Shown: positions 1-9,339, numbered from the stretch's first letter. The stretch: 64,000 nt of DNA from Streptomyces xantholiticus (GCF_014651015.1 NZ_BMWB01000001.1:842137-906136), one strand, 5' to 3'. Translations and numbers: made by a program. The notes: a model not told the origin generated them from the sequence alone.

Positions 1-75
1 GGTCCGATGGTGTCGGCAGGGGACGAGCTGCGGCTGGTGGGCCGCAGCATGACGGTGCTGAGGCGTCCGGCATAG
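1..75 (+). CDS. glgX: Glycogen debranching enzyme GlgX, C-terminal end (partial)
   Basis: Only the last 24 codons are present, ending VGRSMTVLRRPA at TAG 73-75. A closing beta-strand of the type LVGRSMTVLRR is what GH13 debranching enzymes of the GlgX/TreX family end with. treY follows 151 bp downstream on the same strand, and glgX-treY-treZ is a common actinomycete arrangement for turning glycogen into trehalose. The identity comes mainly from this context and the terminal motif. The upstream part lies outside the window. Confidence 0.6.
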   Translation, partial: GPMVSAGDELRLVGRSMTVLRRPA

Positions 76-226
76 CGCCCGGCGCCGGACGGCGGCCGGT
101 GTGATGCACATCTAACCGGCCCCGTCCAGGTGGCAGACCCGCGCGTGCCCTCGGTTCACCCGGTCGGCCGATGCGCTCCCCGGGGCCGGGGCGCAGGAAC
201 CCCTCCGGCCGGGTACGTATGTTCGC

Positions 227-2578
227 ATGACGCCCACCTCCACGTACCGGCTTCAGCTCCAGCCCGGCTTCCCCTTCGCGGCCGCCGCGGCCGCCGTGCC
301 GCACATAGCCGCGCTCGGCGTCTCCCATCTGCATCTGTCACCGGTGCTGGAGGCGGTGCCCGGTTCGACGCACGGCTACGACGTCGTCGACCACAGCCGC
401 GTCCGCGAGGAGCTGGGCGGCGAGACGGCGCTGCGGGAGCTGTCCCGCACGGCACGGGAACACGGCATGGGGCTCGTCCTGGACATCGTCCCCAACCACA
501 TGGCCGCGGTTCCTCGCCACAACCACGCGCTGTGGGAGGTGCTGCGCGAGGGGCCGGCATCGCCGTACGCGCGCTGGTTCGACATCGACCTGGAGGCCGG
601 CGACGGGAAGATCCTGCTGCCGGTCCTCGCCGGGCGCATCGGTGACGAGACGGACAAGATGCACGTCGAGGGGGACGTACTGCACTACGGCGAACAGCGC
701 TTCCCGTTGCGCGGATCGACGGCTGACCTGCCGATGACCGAACTGCTGGACGCCCAGTGGTACCGCCTCTGCTGGTGGCGGCTGGCCCGCACCGAACTGA
801 ACTACCGGCGGTTCTTCACCGTCTCGGAGCTGATAGGCGTGCGCGTGGAGGACCCGGAGGTCTTCGACGCCACCCACGCCAAGATCCTCGAGCTGGTACG
901 GGACGGGGTCGTCGAAGGCCTGCGGGTGGACCACCCCGACGGCGTGGCGGACCCGGAGGGGTATCTGCGCCGGCTCGACGAGGCGACCGGCGGGGACTGC
1001 TGGATCGTCGTGGAGAAGATCCTCACCGGGGACGAGCCGCTGCCGCACAGCTGGCCCGTCGCCGGCACCACGGGGTACGACGCGCTGCGCCGGATCGACG
1101 GCCTGTTCACCGACCCTGCCGGAGCGGCGGAACTGGCCGCCGACCACCGTCGGTTCACCGAGGCGGCCGAGGACTTGGGCGGCCGCTGGGAGGCGACGCG
1201 GCGACGCGCGGCGTACGAGGTGGTGACCCATGAGCTGGCCGCGGAGAGCACCGCGCTCGTGCGCCTCGCCGAGCGGGCGTGCAGCGCCGACCCGCGGCTG
1301 CGCGACCACGCGCCGTGGGCGCTGCGCGACGCGATACGGGAACTGCTGGTCCACGTCCCCGTCTACCGCCCCTACCGGGCGGGCGACGAGGCGGCGCTGC
1401 CCGAAGAGGCGGCTCGCCTGGCGAAGGAGACCTTCACCGTGCCGGACGAGTCGTCCGCCGTCGACCTCGTCCGTGACCTGGCGCTCGGCCGCCTCGGCAC
1501 CGGCCCGGACCACGAGGCGTTCCGCGCCCGCTTCGCGCAGACGGCGTCCGCGCTGCGGGCGAAGTCCGTGGAGGACAAGGCGTTCTACCGGTACGGGCCG
1601 CTGATCTCGGCGAACGAGGTCGGCGGCGAGCCCGGCGAACCGGCCGTCGCCCCGGAGGCGTTCCACGCGTACTGCGCCAAGGTGGCGCGCGACTGGCCCG
1701 CCACGGGGACCGTGCTCACGACGCACGACACCAAGCGCAGTGCGGACGTGCGGGCCCGGATCGCGGTGCTCTCCGAATGTCCCGAGCGCTGGGCGGACTT
1801 CCTCGCGCAGATCACCGAGGATGCGCAGAACGTGCCCGGCGGCACCGCGCCCGACCCGCAGGTCGCGTGGGCCGCCTGGCAGACGGCGGTCGGCTTCGGC
1901 CCGCCCGACGCGGGCCGCCTGGAGACCGCGCTGCTCAAGGCCGTACGGGAGGCCGGCTTGCGCACCAGTTGGACGGAGCCGGACGCGGCGTACGAGAAGG
2001 CGGTGTCGGCGTTCGTCGACGCCGGGCCGGCGGGGCCGCCGCAGCACTCGGTGGCGCGGTTCGCCCACGAGTTGGCGCCCTACGCGCGCGCCAATGTGCT
2101 CGGAGCGACGCTGCTGCATCTGACGATGCCGGGGGTGCCGGACGTGTACCAGGGTTCGGAGCGGGAGTTCCTTGCGCTGGTCGACCCGGACAACCGGCGT
2201 CCGGTCTCCTTCGCCGCGCCCTGCGAGGGCCTCGGTGCCGAGAAGGAGGCGCTCACCACGGCCGCGTTGCGGTTGCGGCGGGGGGCGCCGGAGGTTTTCG
2301 GTGCGGCCGGGACGTACGCCCCGCTGGTGGCCGCGGGGCCGGCCGCCGGCCACTGCGTGGCCTTCTGCCGCTCCGGCGAGGTGGTCACCGCCGTGACGCG
2401 GCTGTCGCTGCGACTGGAGCGTGAGGGTGGCTGGCGGGACACGGAGCTGCCGCTGCCGACGGGGCGGTGGACGGACGTGCTGTTGCCGGAACGGGAGTTC
2501 ACCGGAGGCCGCGTCCGCGTCCGTGACCTGTTCGTCCGCCGTCCGGTGGCGCTGCTGAGGCGGATGGGGCCGAGGTAG
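227..2578 (+). CDS. treY: Maltooligosyl trehalose synthase TreY
   Basis: A GH13-family glucosyl-isomerising enzyme that converts the reducing-end alpha-1,4 bond of a malto-oligosaccharide to alpha,alpha-1,1, making maltooligosyl trehalose for TreZ. It has 783 residues, a normal length. The start MTPTSTYRLQLQPGFPF is the classic TreY N-terminus. GH13 motifs are visible: DIVPNHMA near residue 86, GLRVDHPDG (nucleophile Asp near 233), VVEKIL (acid/base Glu near 263), and THDTKRSADVRARI around 505-520. The ATG at 227 is set by this N-terminal motif. It is a cytoplasmic enzyme. Its usual partner treZ lies 2.7 kb downstream rather than directly adjacent. Confidence 0.96.
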   Translation: MTPTSTYRLQLQPGFPFAAAAAAVPHIAALGVSHLHLSPVLEAVPGSTHGYDVVDHSRVREELGGETALRELSRTAREHGMGLVLDIVPNHMAAVPRHNHALWEVLREGPASPYARWFDIDLEAGDGKILLPVLAGRIGDETDKMHVEGDVLHYGEQRFPLRGSTADLPMTELLDAQWYRLCWWRLARTELNYRRFFTVSELIGVRVEDPEVFDATHAKILELVRDGVVEGLRVDHPDGVADPEGYLRRLDEATGGDCWIVVEKILTGDEPLPHSWPVAGTTGYDALRRIDGLFTDPAGAAELAADHRRFTEAAEDLGGRWEATRRRAAYEVVTHELAAESTALVRLAERACSADPRLRDHAPWALRDAIRELLVHVPVYRPYRAGDEAALPEEAARLAKETFTVPDESSAVDLVRDLALGRLGTGPDHEAFRARFAQTASALRAKSVEDKAFYRYGPLISANEVGGEPGEPAVAPEAFHAYCAKVARDWPATGTVLTTHDTKRSADVRARIAVLSECPERWADFLAQITEDAQNVPGGTAPDPQVAWAAWQTAVGFGPPDAGRLETALLKAVREAGLRTSWTEPDAAYEKAVSAFVDAGPAGPPQHSVARFAHELAPYARANVLGATLLHLTMPGVPDVYQGSEREFLALVDPDNRRPVSFAAPCEGLGAEKEALTTAALRLRRGAPEVFGAAGTYAPLVAAGPAAGHCVAFCRSGEVVTAVTRLSLRLEREGGWRDTELPLPTGRWTDVLLPEREFTGGRVRVRDLFVRRPVALLRRMGPR

Positions 2579-2720
2579 GGGCAGGGGCGGCTGCTGCACG
2601 GGCAGTGGCCCATCCCCGCGCCTTCCCGGAACCGGACCCCGTACCGCCCTGGAACGGTGCTCGAGCCGCCGCCCGGACCGTACCGGCCCTGGGGCAAAGC
2701 CCCCGCCCGGCCCGCCTGCC

Positions 2721-3269
2721 TCAGCGGGCGGTGAGGCGGAAGCTCATGCTGCCGAAACCGACCATGTCCCCGTCGCCCACCACGATCGCACCGACGACCC
2801 TGCGGCCGTTGACGGTGGTGCCGTTCGTCGAGCCGAGGTCGCGCAGCACCCACAGCCGGCCCTGGTGGCTCAGCTCGGCGTGCATACGGGAGACCGTGTC
2901 GTGGCTGAGCCGCAGGCCGTTCGCCGGGTCGCGGCCGATGCGCAGGGGGTGCGGGCCGGGCTCGGGCAGGAGCAGCGGCGGCAGCTTCTCCGCCTGCCAG
3001 GCCCGGCGCAGCCGGACCGAGAACGCGGAGATCCGGCCGACCGCTCCGTACAGCCGGCGCGACCAGCGCCTCTCCTCCACCAGGTCTGCGGTGAGCGCCG
3101 TCAGCTCCTCCGGGCGGCGTGCGGTGAGGACCAGTTCCATCCGGTGCACAAAGGTCTCGTGCGACAGCTTGCCCTGGGCCGCGCCCTCTCTGAGCACGTC
3201 GAGGACACGCTCGCGCTCGGCATCGGAGAGCCGTGCGGGATACGTGTTGAACTCGTAGGAGGACGTCAC
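2721..3269 (-). CDS. DUF1707 and FHA domain protein
   Basis: 182 residues. Residues about 8-60 (RLSDAERERVLDVLREG...GKLSHETFVHR) match the DUF1707 SHOCT-like domain common in actinobacteria. Residues about 95-180 form an FHA phosphothreonine-binding domain, with the motifs IGRDPANGL, LSHDTVSRMHAEL and LRDLGSTNGTTVNG. The conserved Arg, Ser, His and Asn of FHA domains are all present. It should bind a Thr-phosphorylated partner, probably a substrate of Ser/Thr kinases. No membrane segment is seen. It is transcribed against treY, so it is not part of the trehalose operon. The partner is unknown. Confidence 0.9.
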   Translation of the reverse strand: MTSSYEFNTYPARLSDAERERVLDVLREGAAQGKLSHETFVHRMELVLTARRPEELTALTADLVEERRWSRRLYGAVGRISAFSVRLRRAWQAEKLPPLLLPEPGPHPLRIGRDPANGLRLSHDTVSRMHAELSHQGRLWVLRDLGSTNGTTVNGRRVVGAIVVGDGDMVGFGSMSFRLTAR

Positions 3270-3362
3270 GTTTCAGATTGTCGGGCCGAAGGGGCCGAGG
3301 TGTCCAGAAGGAGCGGCTCCGGTGCCTGCCCTGACCAGCGCGGAAGCACGGATTCCGCCAGC

Positions 3363-3782
3363 ATGGGCACAGTCGGCCGTCTGTTGTGGCCGTCGTCCGG
3401 TCGAATTGGCGATGGACGATCCGGCGTCGCGGAGGGCGGCCTCGACAGGGCGGCCCAGGAAGAGCTGGACTTCTTCAACTGGTGCCCCTCGCCCCGCGAA
3501 TGGTGGCAGCTCGCCCACACCCCGGACGGTGAACCGGTCGGCATCCACATCCCGGCGCACAACCCGTCGGGCCCGTGCGTCGGCTTCATCGGAGTCGTCC
3601 CGGATCAGCGCGGACGCGGTTACGCGTACGACCTGCTGGCGGAGTGCACACACCATCTCGCCGAACCGGGCGCCGAGTTCATCGCGGGCGCCACCGACCA
3701 GCAGAACTTCCCCATGGCCGCGAATTTCGCCAGGGCCGGCCATCCGGTCGTCCAGGAGCGGGTCCACTTCCTGCCGGCGTAG
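3363..3782 (+). pseudogene. GNAT acetyltransferase, C-terminal remnant
   Basis: From about residue 25 the frame reads LDRAAQEELDFFNWCPSPREWWQLAHTP, then CVGFIGVVPDQRGRGYAYDLL, the acetyl-CoA-binding V-x-x-x-x-RGxG motif of a GNAT fold, and it ends FPMAANFARAGHPVVQERVHFLPA. Streptomyces relatives of this type are around 300 residues, with a complete N-terminal half. Here only about 115 recognisable residues remain, after a non-homologous-looking leader beginning at ATG 3363. No ribosome-binding site is seen before it. I infer an N-terminal deletion and non-function, although a short expressed product cannot be excluded. Confidence 0.6.
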
Positions 3783-3833
3783 CAGCACTGACGGAGGCGC
3801 CCGAGGGCGTCCGGACCGCCGTGCACCCCCGGG

Positions 3834-5201
3834 TCAGCCTCCGGTCTCGCGCTTCTGCGCGGCGATCACGTCCCGGTACCAGGCGTAGGAGGCCTTGGGA
3901 GTGCGGCGGAGCGTGTCGTAGTCGATGTGCACCAGGCCGAAGCGCTGCGAGGCGCCCTCGGCCCATTCGATGTTGTCGGTGAGCGACCAGGTGAAGTAGC
4001 CGCGGACGTCGGCGCCTTCGACCATCGCCCGGTGCAGGGCCCGCAGATGGGAGTCGAGGAAGGCGATGCGGCGCCGGTCGTCGAGGCCGTCGTACGAGCA
4101 GCCGTTCTCGGTGATGACGACGGGCGGCAGCCGGTCGCCGTACCGGTCCCTGAGCAAGCCGAGCAGTTCGCGCAGTCCGTCGGGGACGACGGGCCAGCCG
4201 AAGTCGGTACGCTCGGCCGTGTCGATCTCACGGAGCCCGAAGGGAAGTTCCTCGGGCATGCCGACACCGGCGAAGCCGTCGAGGGCGTCCGCGGCGGGGG
4301 CACCGACGAGCATCGGGTGGTAGTAGTTCACGCCGTAGAAGTCGAGCGGCTGTGCGATGACCTTCAGGTCGTCCGCGACCGGGCCCGGCATCAGGGCGGT
4401 GAAGTTCTCGTCCGGGTAGGCGCCGGTGAGGAGCGGGTCGGCGAACAGCCGGTTGGTGATCGTGTCGTACAGCTCCGCGGCGAACCGGTCCTCGTCGCTC
4501 TCCCCGGCCGTCCACACCGGCGAGTGGGAGACGGCGAGCCCCACCTGTTCGGCGCCGGCCGCGCGGAGCGCCTGGACGGCGAGACCGTGGGCGAGCAGCT
4601 GATGGTGGGCGGCCGGCAGCGCGTCGAAGAGCAGCTGCCGGCCGGGGGCGTGCTCTCCGAGTGCGTAACCGAGCAGGGTGACCTCGGCCGGCTCGTTGAC
4701 GGTCATCCACATCGGGACGCGGTCGGCGAGCCGCTGCGCGACGACGGAGACGTACTCGGCGAAGCGCAGGGCCGTCTCGCGGCGAAGCCAGCCGCCGGCC
4801 TCGTCCAGCGGGAGCGGGGTGTCCCAGTGATAAAGGGTGGCCGCGGGAGTGATGCCGTGGGTGCACAGTTCGTCGACAAGCCGGTCGTAGAAGTCGAGAC
4901 CGCGGGAGTTGACCGGGCCGCTGCCTGCGGGCACGACCCGCGGCCAGCTGACGGAGAAGCGGAACGCGTCCGCGCCGAGTCCGGCGAGCAGCGCGACGTC
5001 CTCGCGGTAGCGCTCGTGGAAGCCGGTGCCGCGCGCGGCGTCGGACCCGTCCTTGATTCGGCCCCGGGCGGCGAAGACGTCCCAGCCGGACGGCCCTTTG
5101 CCCTCAGTGTCGGCCGCTCCCTCGGTCTGGAAGGCGGAGGTGGACGCTCCCCACAGGAAGCCGGGAGGGAAGAGGGGCAGCGGAGTCGGCGGCGTCGACA
5201 T
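3834..5201 (-). CDS. GH1 beta-glucosidase
   Basis: 455 residues, the standard size for family GH1. It reads LFPPGFLWGASTSAFQTEGA near residue 10, a signature of GH1 N-termini. The acid/base Glu is in TVNEPAE (about residue 170), and the nucleophile Glu is in VITENGCSYDG (about residue 365). Near the C-terminus, YFTWSLTDNIEWAEG forms the sugar-binding loop. No signal peptide is seen, so it probably hydrolyses imported cello-oligosaccharides or aryl glucosides in the cytoplasm. The ATG at 5201 begins MSTPPTPLPLFPPGF; upstream in-frame codons look non-coding. It is oriented opposite to treZ, which starts 106 bp away, so the two share a divergent promoter region. Confidence 0.95.
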   Translation of the reverse strand: MSTPPTPLPLFPPGFLWGASTSAFQTEGAADTEGKGPSGWDVFAARGRIKDGSDAARGTGFHERYREDVALLAGLGADAFRFSVSWPRVVPAGSGPVNSRGLDFYDRLVDELCTHGITPAATLYHWDTPLPLDEAGGWLRRETALRFAEYVSVVAQRLADRVPMWMTVNEPAEVTLLGYALGEHAPGRQLLFDALPAAHHQLLAHGLAVQALRAAGAEQVGLAVSHSPVWTAGESDEDRFAAELYDTITNRLFADPLLTGAYPDENFTALMPGPVADDLKVIAQPLDFYGVNYYHPMLVGAPAADALDGFAGVGMPEELPFGLREIDTAERTDFGWPVVPDGLRELLGLLRDRYGDRLPPVVITENGCSYDGLDDRRRIAFLDSHLRALHRAMVEGADVRGYFTWSLTDNIEWAEGASQRFGLVHIDYDTLRRTPKASYAWYRDVIAAQKRETGG

Positions 5202-5307
5202 GCTCCGTGACCTTAATGGCCCAAGCTCGGCGCCTGAAGACCGCGTTGTTGCCAGGATGTGTGGACAGAACATGGATGGATAGGGCATCGACGACGAGGG
5301 GACGCCA

Positions 5308-7056
5308 GTGCTGCTGTTCGAAGTGTGGGCGCCGAACGCCGAGGACCAGGTCACCCTGTGGCTCGAGGGTGCCGAGCATCCGATGGAGCGCGCGCAGGGC
5401 CGGGAGGGCTGGTGGGTCACCGAAGCGGAGGCCGGGGACGGCGCCAGGTACGGCTTCGCCCTGGACGGCGGCCCGGTGCGGCCCGACCCGCGCTCGCGCC
5501 GGCAGCCGGACGGCCCCGAGGGCACCAGCGCCGTCGTCGAACAGGGCTCCTACGCCTGGCGGAAGGACTGGCCGGGACGCGGTCTGGAGGGCGCGGTCCT
5601 GTACGAGCTGCACATCGGTACGTACACACCGCAGGGCACGCTCGACGCGGCCGCGGCACGGCTGGGCGAACTGGCGGAACTCGGTATCACCCATGTGGAG
5701 CTGATGCCGCTCTGCTCCTTCCCCGGCGTGCACGGCTGGGGTTACGACGGGGTCTCCCCCTGGTCGGTGCACGAGCCCTACGGGGGGCCGCAGGCACTTG
5801 AGCGCTTTGTCGACACCGCGCACGGGCACGGCCTGGGCGTGGTGCTCGATGTGGTCCACAACCATCTGGGCCCGTCCGGAAACCATCTGCCCGCCTACGG
5901 GCCGTACTTCACCGACGCGCACCACACGCCCTGGGGCTCCGCGGTCAATCTCGACGCACCCGGCTCCGACGAGGTGCGCGCCTATCTGATCGGAAGCGCG
6001 CTGGCCTGGCTGCGCGACTACCGGCTCGACGGCCTGCGGCTGGACGCGGTGCACGCGCTGGTGGACGACCGGGCACTGACATTCCTCGAAGAGCTGTCGG
6101 CCGCTGTCGACGCCCTCGCCGGCGACCTGGGTCGCCCGCTGTTCCTGATCGCCGAGTCCGACCGGTGCGACCCGCGGACGACAACGCCCCGGGGCGAGGG
6201 CGGTCTCGGTCTGCACGCCCAGTGGAACGACGACTTCCACCACTCTCTGCACACCGCCCTGACCGGCGAGTCGCAGGGCTATTACGCGGACTTCGCCCGT
6301 GCCCCGATGGCGGCGCTCGCCAAGACGCTGACCCACGGCTTCTTCCACGACGGCACGTACTCGGCGTTCCGCGGCCGGACCCACGGTCGTCCCCTCGACG
6401 TGACGCGCACTCCCGCGCACCGCTTCCTCGGCTACGCGCAAACCCACGACCAGATCGGCAACCGGGCTCTCGGCGACCGGCTCTCCGCCACGCTTTCACC
6501 CGGCCTGCTGGCGTGCGCGGCGGTGCTGGTGCTCACAGGTCCGTACACGCCGATGCTCTTCATGGGCGAGGAGTGGGGCGCCGCCACGCCCTGGCAGTAC
6601 TTCACCGACCACACCGACCCGGAGCTCGCGGAGGCGGTACGGGCGGGCCGGCGCAGGGAGTTCGCCGCGCACGGCTGGTCCGAGGACCAGGTGCCCGACC
6701 CGCAGGACCCGGCGACCCGCGAGCGTTCGTGCCTGGACAGGTCGGAGCGGGAGCGTGAGCCGCACGCCGGGCTCCTGGCGTGGCATCGCGAACTGATCGC
6801 GCTGCGCCGTGCGCTGCCCGACCTGTCGGACCCGGACCTGGCCGCCGTGAAGGTCGCCTTCGACGAGCAGGCGCGCTGGCTGGCGTACCGGCGCGGCGAC
6901 CTGCGGGTGGCGGTCAACCTCGCCAAGGAGCCGGCCGAGATCGCGCTCGGCGGCGGCGGGCGGATCGCGGCGGCCTGGGGCGAGGTGGCGCCGCCGGACC
7001 GTGACGGGCTGCTGCGGCTGCCGCCGCAGAGCTGTGTGGTGCTCGCCGATTCCTGA
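5308..7056 (+). CDS. treZ: Malto-oligosyltrehalose trehalohydrolase TreZ
   Basis: It cleaves the alpha-1,4 bond next to the trehalose unit in maltooligosyl trehalose, releasing free trehalose as the second step after TreY. 582 residues. An N-terminal CBM48-type beta domain (MLLFEVWAPNAEDQVTLWL) precedes the GH13 barrel. Visible GH13 motifs are DVVHNHLG (Asp about 181), GLRLDAVHAL (nucleophile Asp about 246), LIAESD (acid/base Glu about 283) and QTHDQIGNRALGD (Asp about 381). The GTG at 5308 follows a GAGGGGAC ribosome-binding site. It is cytoplasmic. It pairs functionally with treY although three unrelated genes separate them. Confidence 0.95.
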   Translation: MLLFEVWAPNAEDQVTLWLEGAEHPMERAQGREGWWVTEAEAGDGARYGFALDGGPVRPDPRSRRQPDGPEGTSAVVEQGSYAWRKDWPGRGLEGAVLYELHIGTYTPQGTLDAAAARLGELAELGITHVELMPLCSFPGVHGWGYDGVSPWSVHEPYGGPQALERFVDTAHGHGLGVVLDVVHNHLGPSGNHLPAYGPYFTDAHHTPWGSAVNLDAPGSDEVRAYLIGSALAWLRDYRLDGLRLDAVHALVDDRALTFLEELSAAVDALAGDLGRPLFLIAESDRCDPRTTTPRGEGGLGLHAQWNDDFHHSLHTALTGESQGYYADFARAPMAALAKTLTHGFFHDGTYSAFRGRTHGRPLDVTRTPAHRFLGYAQTHDQIGNRALGDRLSATLSPGLLACAAVLVLTGPYTPMLFMGEEWGAATPWQYFTDHTDPELAEAVRAGRRREFAAHGWSEDQVPDPQDPATRERSCLDRSEREREPHAGLLAWHRELIALRRALPDLSDPDLAAVKVAFDEQARWLAYRRGDLRVAVNLAKEPAEIALGGGGRIAAAWGEVAPPDRDGLLRLPPQSCVVLADS

Positions 7057-7077
7057 CCCCGGCCGGGGGCGGGTCAG
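7053..7077. terminator. Short hairpin at the treZ / lipoprotein gene junction
   Basis: CTGACCC (7053-7059) and GGGTCAG (7071-7077) can pair around a GC-rich loop. The hairpin spans the stop codons of two convergent genes. There is no T-tract, as is usual for Streptomyces terminators, so the function is inferred. Confidence 0.45.
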
Positions 7078-7550
7078 TTCCGTCCGGAGCCGTAGGTGTC
7101 GCGGCACAAGGCGGTGATGTTCGGGTCCGTCAGGCCCTCGGACGCTTCGCACACGCCACGCATGTCGTGGCTCGTACGGAACTGCGGTGGGCGCGGCTGC
7201 TGGGGCCGGGGGCGCGGGCGCTGGTGCTCGGGTTCCGGGGCGGCCCGGCGGGCGGGCGCGGGGCGCTGCCGCGGGACCGGCCTGCTCCGCACCTTCCCCC
7301 CGGCCCCGCCCTCGGCCCTCTCCCCGGTCTCCTGCTTCGCCTTCCGCTGCTCCATCGGGCCGGTGGACGCCAAAGTCCCGCGCGTCGGGGGCTGGAGGGC
7401 GCGGCTCGGCTCGACGGGCGACGGCAGCCGGTCTCCCGCCGGTACCAGACTCGGCGCCGGTGCCGGCCGCGGTGCCGAGGGGACGGAGACGCAGCCGGTC
7501 ATGCCGAGCAGGAGCAGAGCGGCGAGAGCCGCGGTCCGGGGAGTGTGCAT
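7074..7550 (-). CDS. Small proline-rich putative lipoprotein
   Basis: 158 residues. The N-terminus MHTPRTAALAALLLLGMTGC carries a hydrophobic segment ending in a lipobox-like LLGMTGC, with Cys near 20, so the protein is probably an exported, lipid-anchored protein. The rest is rich in Pro, Arg and Ala with no recognised domain until a C-terminal piece, MRGVCEASEGLTDPNITALCRDTYGS, that contains two Cys and looks conserved in a Streptomyces manner. Its function is unknown. It converges with treZ at its 3' end. Confidence 0.65.
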   Translation of the reverse strand: MHTPRTAALAALLLLGMTGCVSVPSAPRPAPAPSLVPAGDRLPSPVEPSRALQPPTRGTLASTGPMEQRKAKQETGERAEGGAGGKVRSRPVPRQRPAPARRAAPEPEHQRPRPRPQQPRPPQFRTSHDMRGVCEASEGLTDPNITALCRDTYGSGRN

Positions 7551-7616
7551 GCGTTCACCCTGCCGCAGAGAGCGCGTCCGACCTGCACCGGCGCTCTCTC
7601 AACCACCGACACGGGT

Positions 7617-7645
7617 GACCGGGGTCAACCACGCGTTCCCCGGTC
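7617..7645. repeat. 8-bp inverted repeat at the 3' end of the DUF1444-like gene
   Basis: GACCGGGG (7617-7624) and CCCCGGTC (7638-7645) are perfect complements around a 13-nt spacer. They overlap the last codon of the minus-strand gene ending at 7644, so this may act as its terminator. Confidence 0.4.
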
Positions 7646-8618
7646 AACCGGGGTCGTCACCGGGATGCCGGTCGTCCTCGGCGACCAGCCGTTCCAGCAG
7701 TTCCTGGAACTCCTCGCCGATCATGATCTGCAGGCCGTCGCCGTCCACGTCACGCTCACTCAGCTGGGTGAGGGTGCCGCCGTGCCACCAGTAGACGTAC
7801 GGGCTGATGGCCCCGGGCGTGTCCTCGTAGCCGGTGGCCGCGAAGGCCGCCATCGCGTTGAGGGCGGGGATCATCCCGGTGTCATGGATGGCGTGGAACG
7901 CGATCTGGTGCCGGAAGGGCATCGCCACCAGGGCCCCGTCGGCGGTCAGCTCCTCACCGGTGACCTGCCGTACCAGCGTCTCCAGCGCCAGAACCCGGCT
8001 GGCCGTGTAGAACGAGTCGCCGAGCACCACCTCGAAGCGCATGCCCTCCGAGTCCTCGACGGTCTCGTGCGCCTCGACCGGCAGGCCCCGGAGGTTGTAG
8101 AGCGCCTGGTCACGCAGGTACGGGAGGTCACCGAGCGGTTCGAGGGCCTCGTCGGTGAGCATCATGACGCTCTCCGGGAGGTCGAGCGCCAGGATCTCGT
8201 ACAGGCCGGGGGCGACGGCTCGGGCGTAGGCGAAGTTCCGCGGATCGAGGCCTTCGGCGCCGACGACGCGGGGGTAGAGCTGGGCGCGGATCTGTTCGGG
8301 GGGCAGGGTCTCCAGGGCGGACGGCGCCTCCATGGTGCGCAGCACCATGCCGACGTGCTGGTGGACCAGTTCGGACCACGCACGGGGCCCTCGTTCGTCG
8401 TTGTGGCACACGGCGGCGAGGTTGCCGAGCCCGAACTGCCGGCCCGCGCTGTCGGCGACCATGTCGGCGTAGACGGTCACTTCGAGGCCCTGTTCGGCGA
8501 AGGCCTCGCGGACCAGGGCGCGGAACCGTGTGCCTTCGTCGGCGGAGAAGAAGGAGAACTCGGGGTCCCGGGGCGCATCGCGTCCGTCACGCTTCGGCCC
8601 TCGCCGGAACAACCCCAC
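7644..8618 (-). CDS. DUF1444-like hypothetical protein
   Basis: 324 residues beginning MGLFRRGPKRDGRDAPRDPEFSFFSADEGTRFRALVREAF. There is no signal peptide or membrane segment. The body looks like a conserved cytosolic protein family, with stretches such as NLAAVCHNDERGPRAW and FEVVLGDSFYTASRVLALE, followed by a highly acidic C-terminus containing DVDGDGLQIMIGEEFQELLERL. The layout is loosely reminiscent of DUF1444/YtpQ proteins, but I cannot confirm that. The function is unknown. It is a single-gene unit; the gene ending at 8710 is also on the minus strand, upstream of it. Confidence 0.7.
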   Translation of the reverse strand: MGLFRRGPKRDGRDAPRDPEFSFFSADEGTRFRALVREAFAEQGLEVTVYADMVADSAGRQFGLGNLAAVCHNDERGPRAWSELVHQHVGMVLRTMEAPSALETLPPEQIRAQLYPRVVGAEGLDPRNFAYARAVAPGLYEILALDLPESVMMLTDEALEPLGDLPYLRDQALYNLRGLPVEAHETVEDSEGMRFEVVLGDSFYTASRVLALETLVRQVTGEELTADGALVAMPFRHQIAFHAIHDTGMIPALNAMAAFAATGYEDTPGAISPYVYWWHGGTLTQLSERDVDGDGLQIMIGEEFQELLERLVAEDDRHPGDDPG

Positions 8619-8709
8619 GTCAACCGCCCTCCGCTCGAACGTGTCAGTGATTCGAGCGTACCGATCCGAGGCGAACGGCGTGGGCGCGGCTTTCGATCGG
8701 ACCGGTCGG

Positions 8710-9339
8710 TCAGGTCCCGGTGACCACGAGGTCGGCCCGGTCCCGGCTGCGTCCGACCAGCCGCGCGTTGGCCTCGTCGGAACCGTGGACCCAGCTTTCG
8801 GCGAAGGTCCTTTCCTTGCCGAAACTCACATGCCGCTCGACGAGCCGACGTACCCGCACGTCCTTGTCGATCTCGAGGAACCAGGCCTCGTCGAGGAGCG
8901 GCCGGACCCGGGCCCAGTGCCCCTCGTCGTGCAGCAGGTAGTTGCCTTCGGTGACGACCAGCGGCACGCCGGGCGCAATGGGAACGCTCCCTGCGACCGG
9001 CTCCTCCAGCGCCCGGTCGAAGGCGGGCGCATAGACGGTCACGGCCGGATCGGGGTCACGCAGCCGTGCCAGCAGGGCGGCGTATCCGGCGGCGTCGAAG
9101 GTGTCGGGGGCGCCCTTTCGGCCGGCTCTCCCGAGGCGCTCCAGTTCCTGCTGGGCCAGGTGGAAGCCGTCCATGGCCACGAGGACGGCGAGGCCGTCCA
9201 GCGCTTCGACGAGGCACTGCGCGAGCGTGGACTTCCCCGCACCGGGGGCGCCGGCGATCCCGAGAACGCGGCGGCCGCCGGGCTCGGCGAGACGGCGGGC
9301 GCGCGCGAGGAGGTGGTCAGGGACGGGCATGCCCAGCAT
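8710..9339 (-). CDS. P-loop nucleoside/nucleotide kinase family protein
   Basis: 209 residues. The Walker A motif GIAGAPGAGKSTLAQCL lies around 27-43, and VLVAMDGFHLAQQEL follows around 55-68, the arrangement of the uridine/pantothenate kinase-like family. Further on, PLVVTEGNYLLHDEGHWARVRPLLDEAWFLEID matches the Walker-B and lid region of this group. Small-molecule phosphorylation using ATP is likely, but the substrate (a nucleoside, pantothenate or fructoselysine-type compound) cannot be told. It is cytoplasmic. The divergent VOC-family gene starts 35 bp away. Confidence 0.88.
   Translation of the reverse strand: MLGMPVPDHLLARARRLAEPGGRRVLGIAGAPGAGKSTLAQCLVEALDGLAVLVAMDGFHLAQQELERLGRAGRKGAPDTFDAAGYAALLARLRDPDPAVTVYAPAFDRALEEPVAGSVPIAPGVPLVVTEGNYLLHDEGHWARVRPLLDEAWFLEIDKDVRVRRLVERHVSFGKERTFAESWVHGSDEANARLVGRSRDRADLVVTGT

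Noticed and set aside
338..2599. Long open frame on the minus strand opposite treY (about 750 codons)
   Set aside because: It is a high-GC antisense shadow: Arg/Pro-rich, no domain, and overlaps an unambiguous treY.
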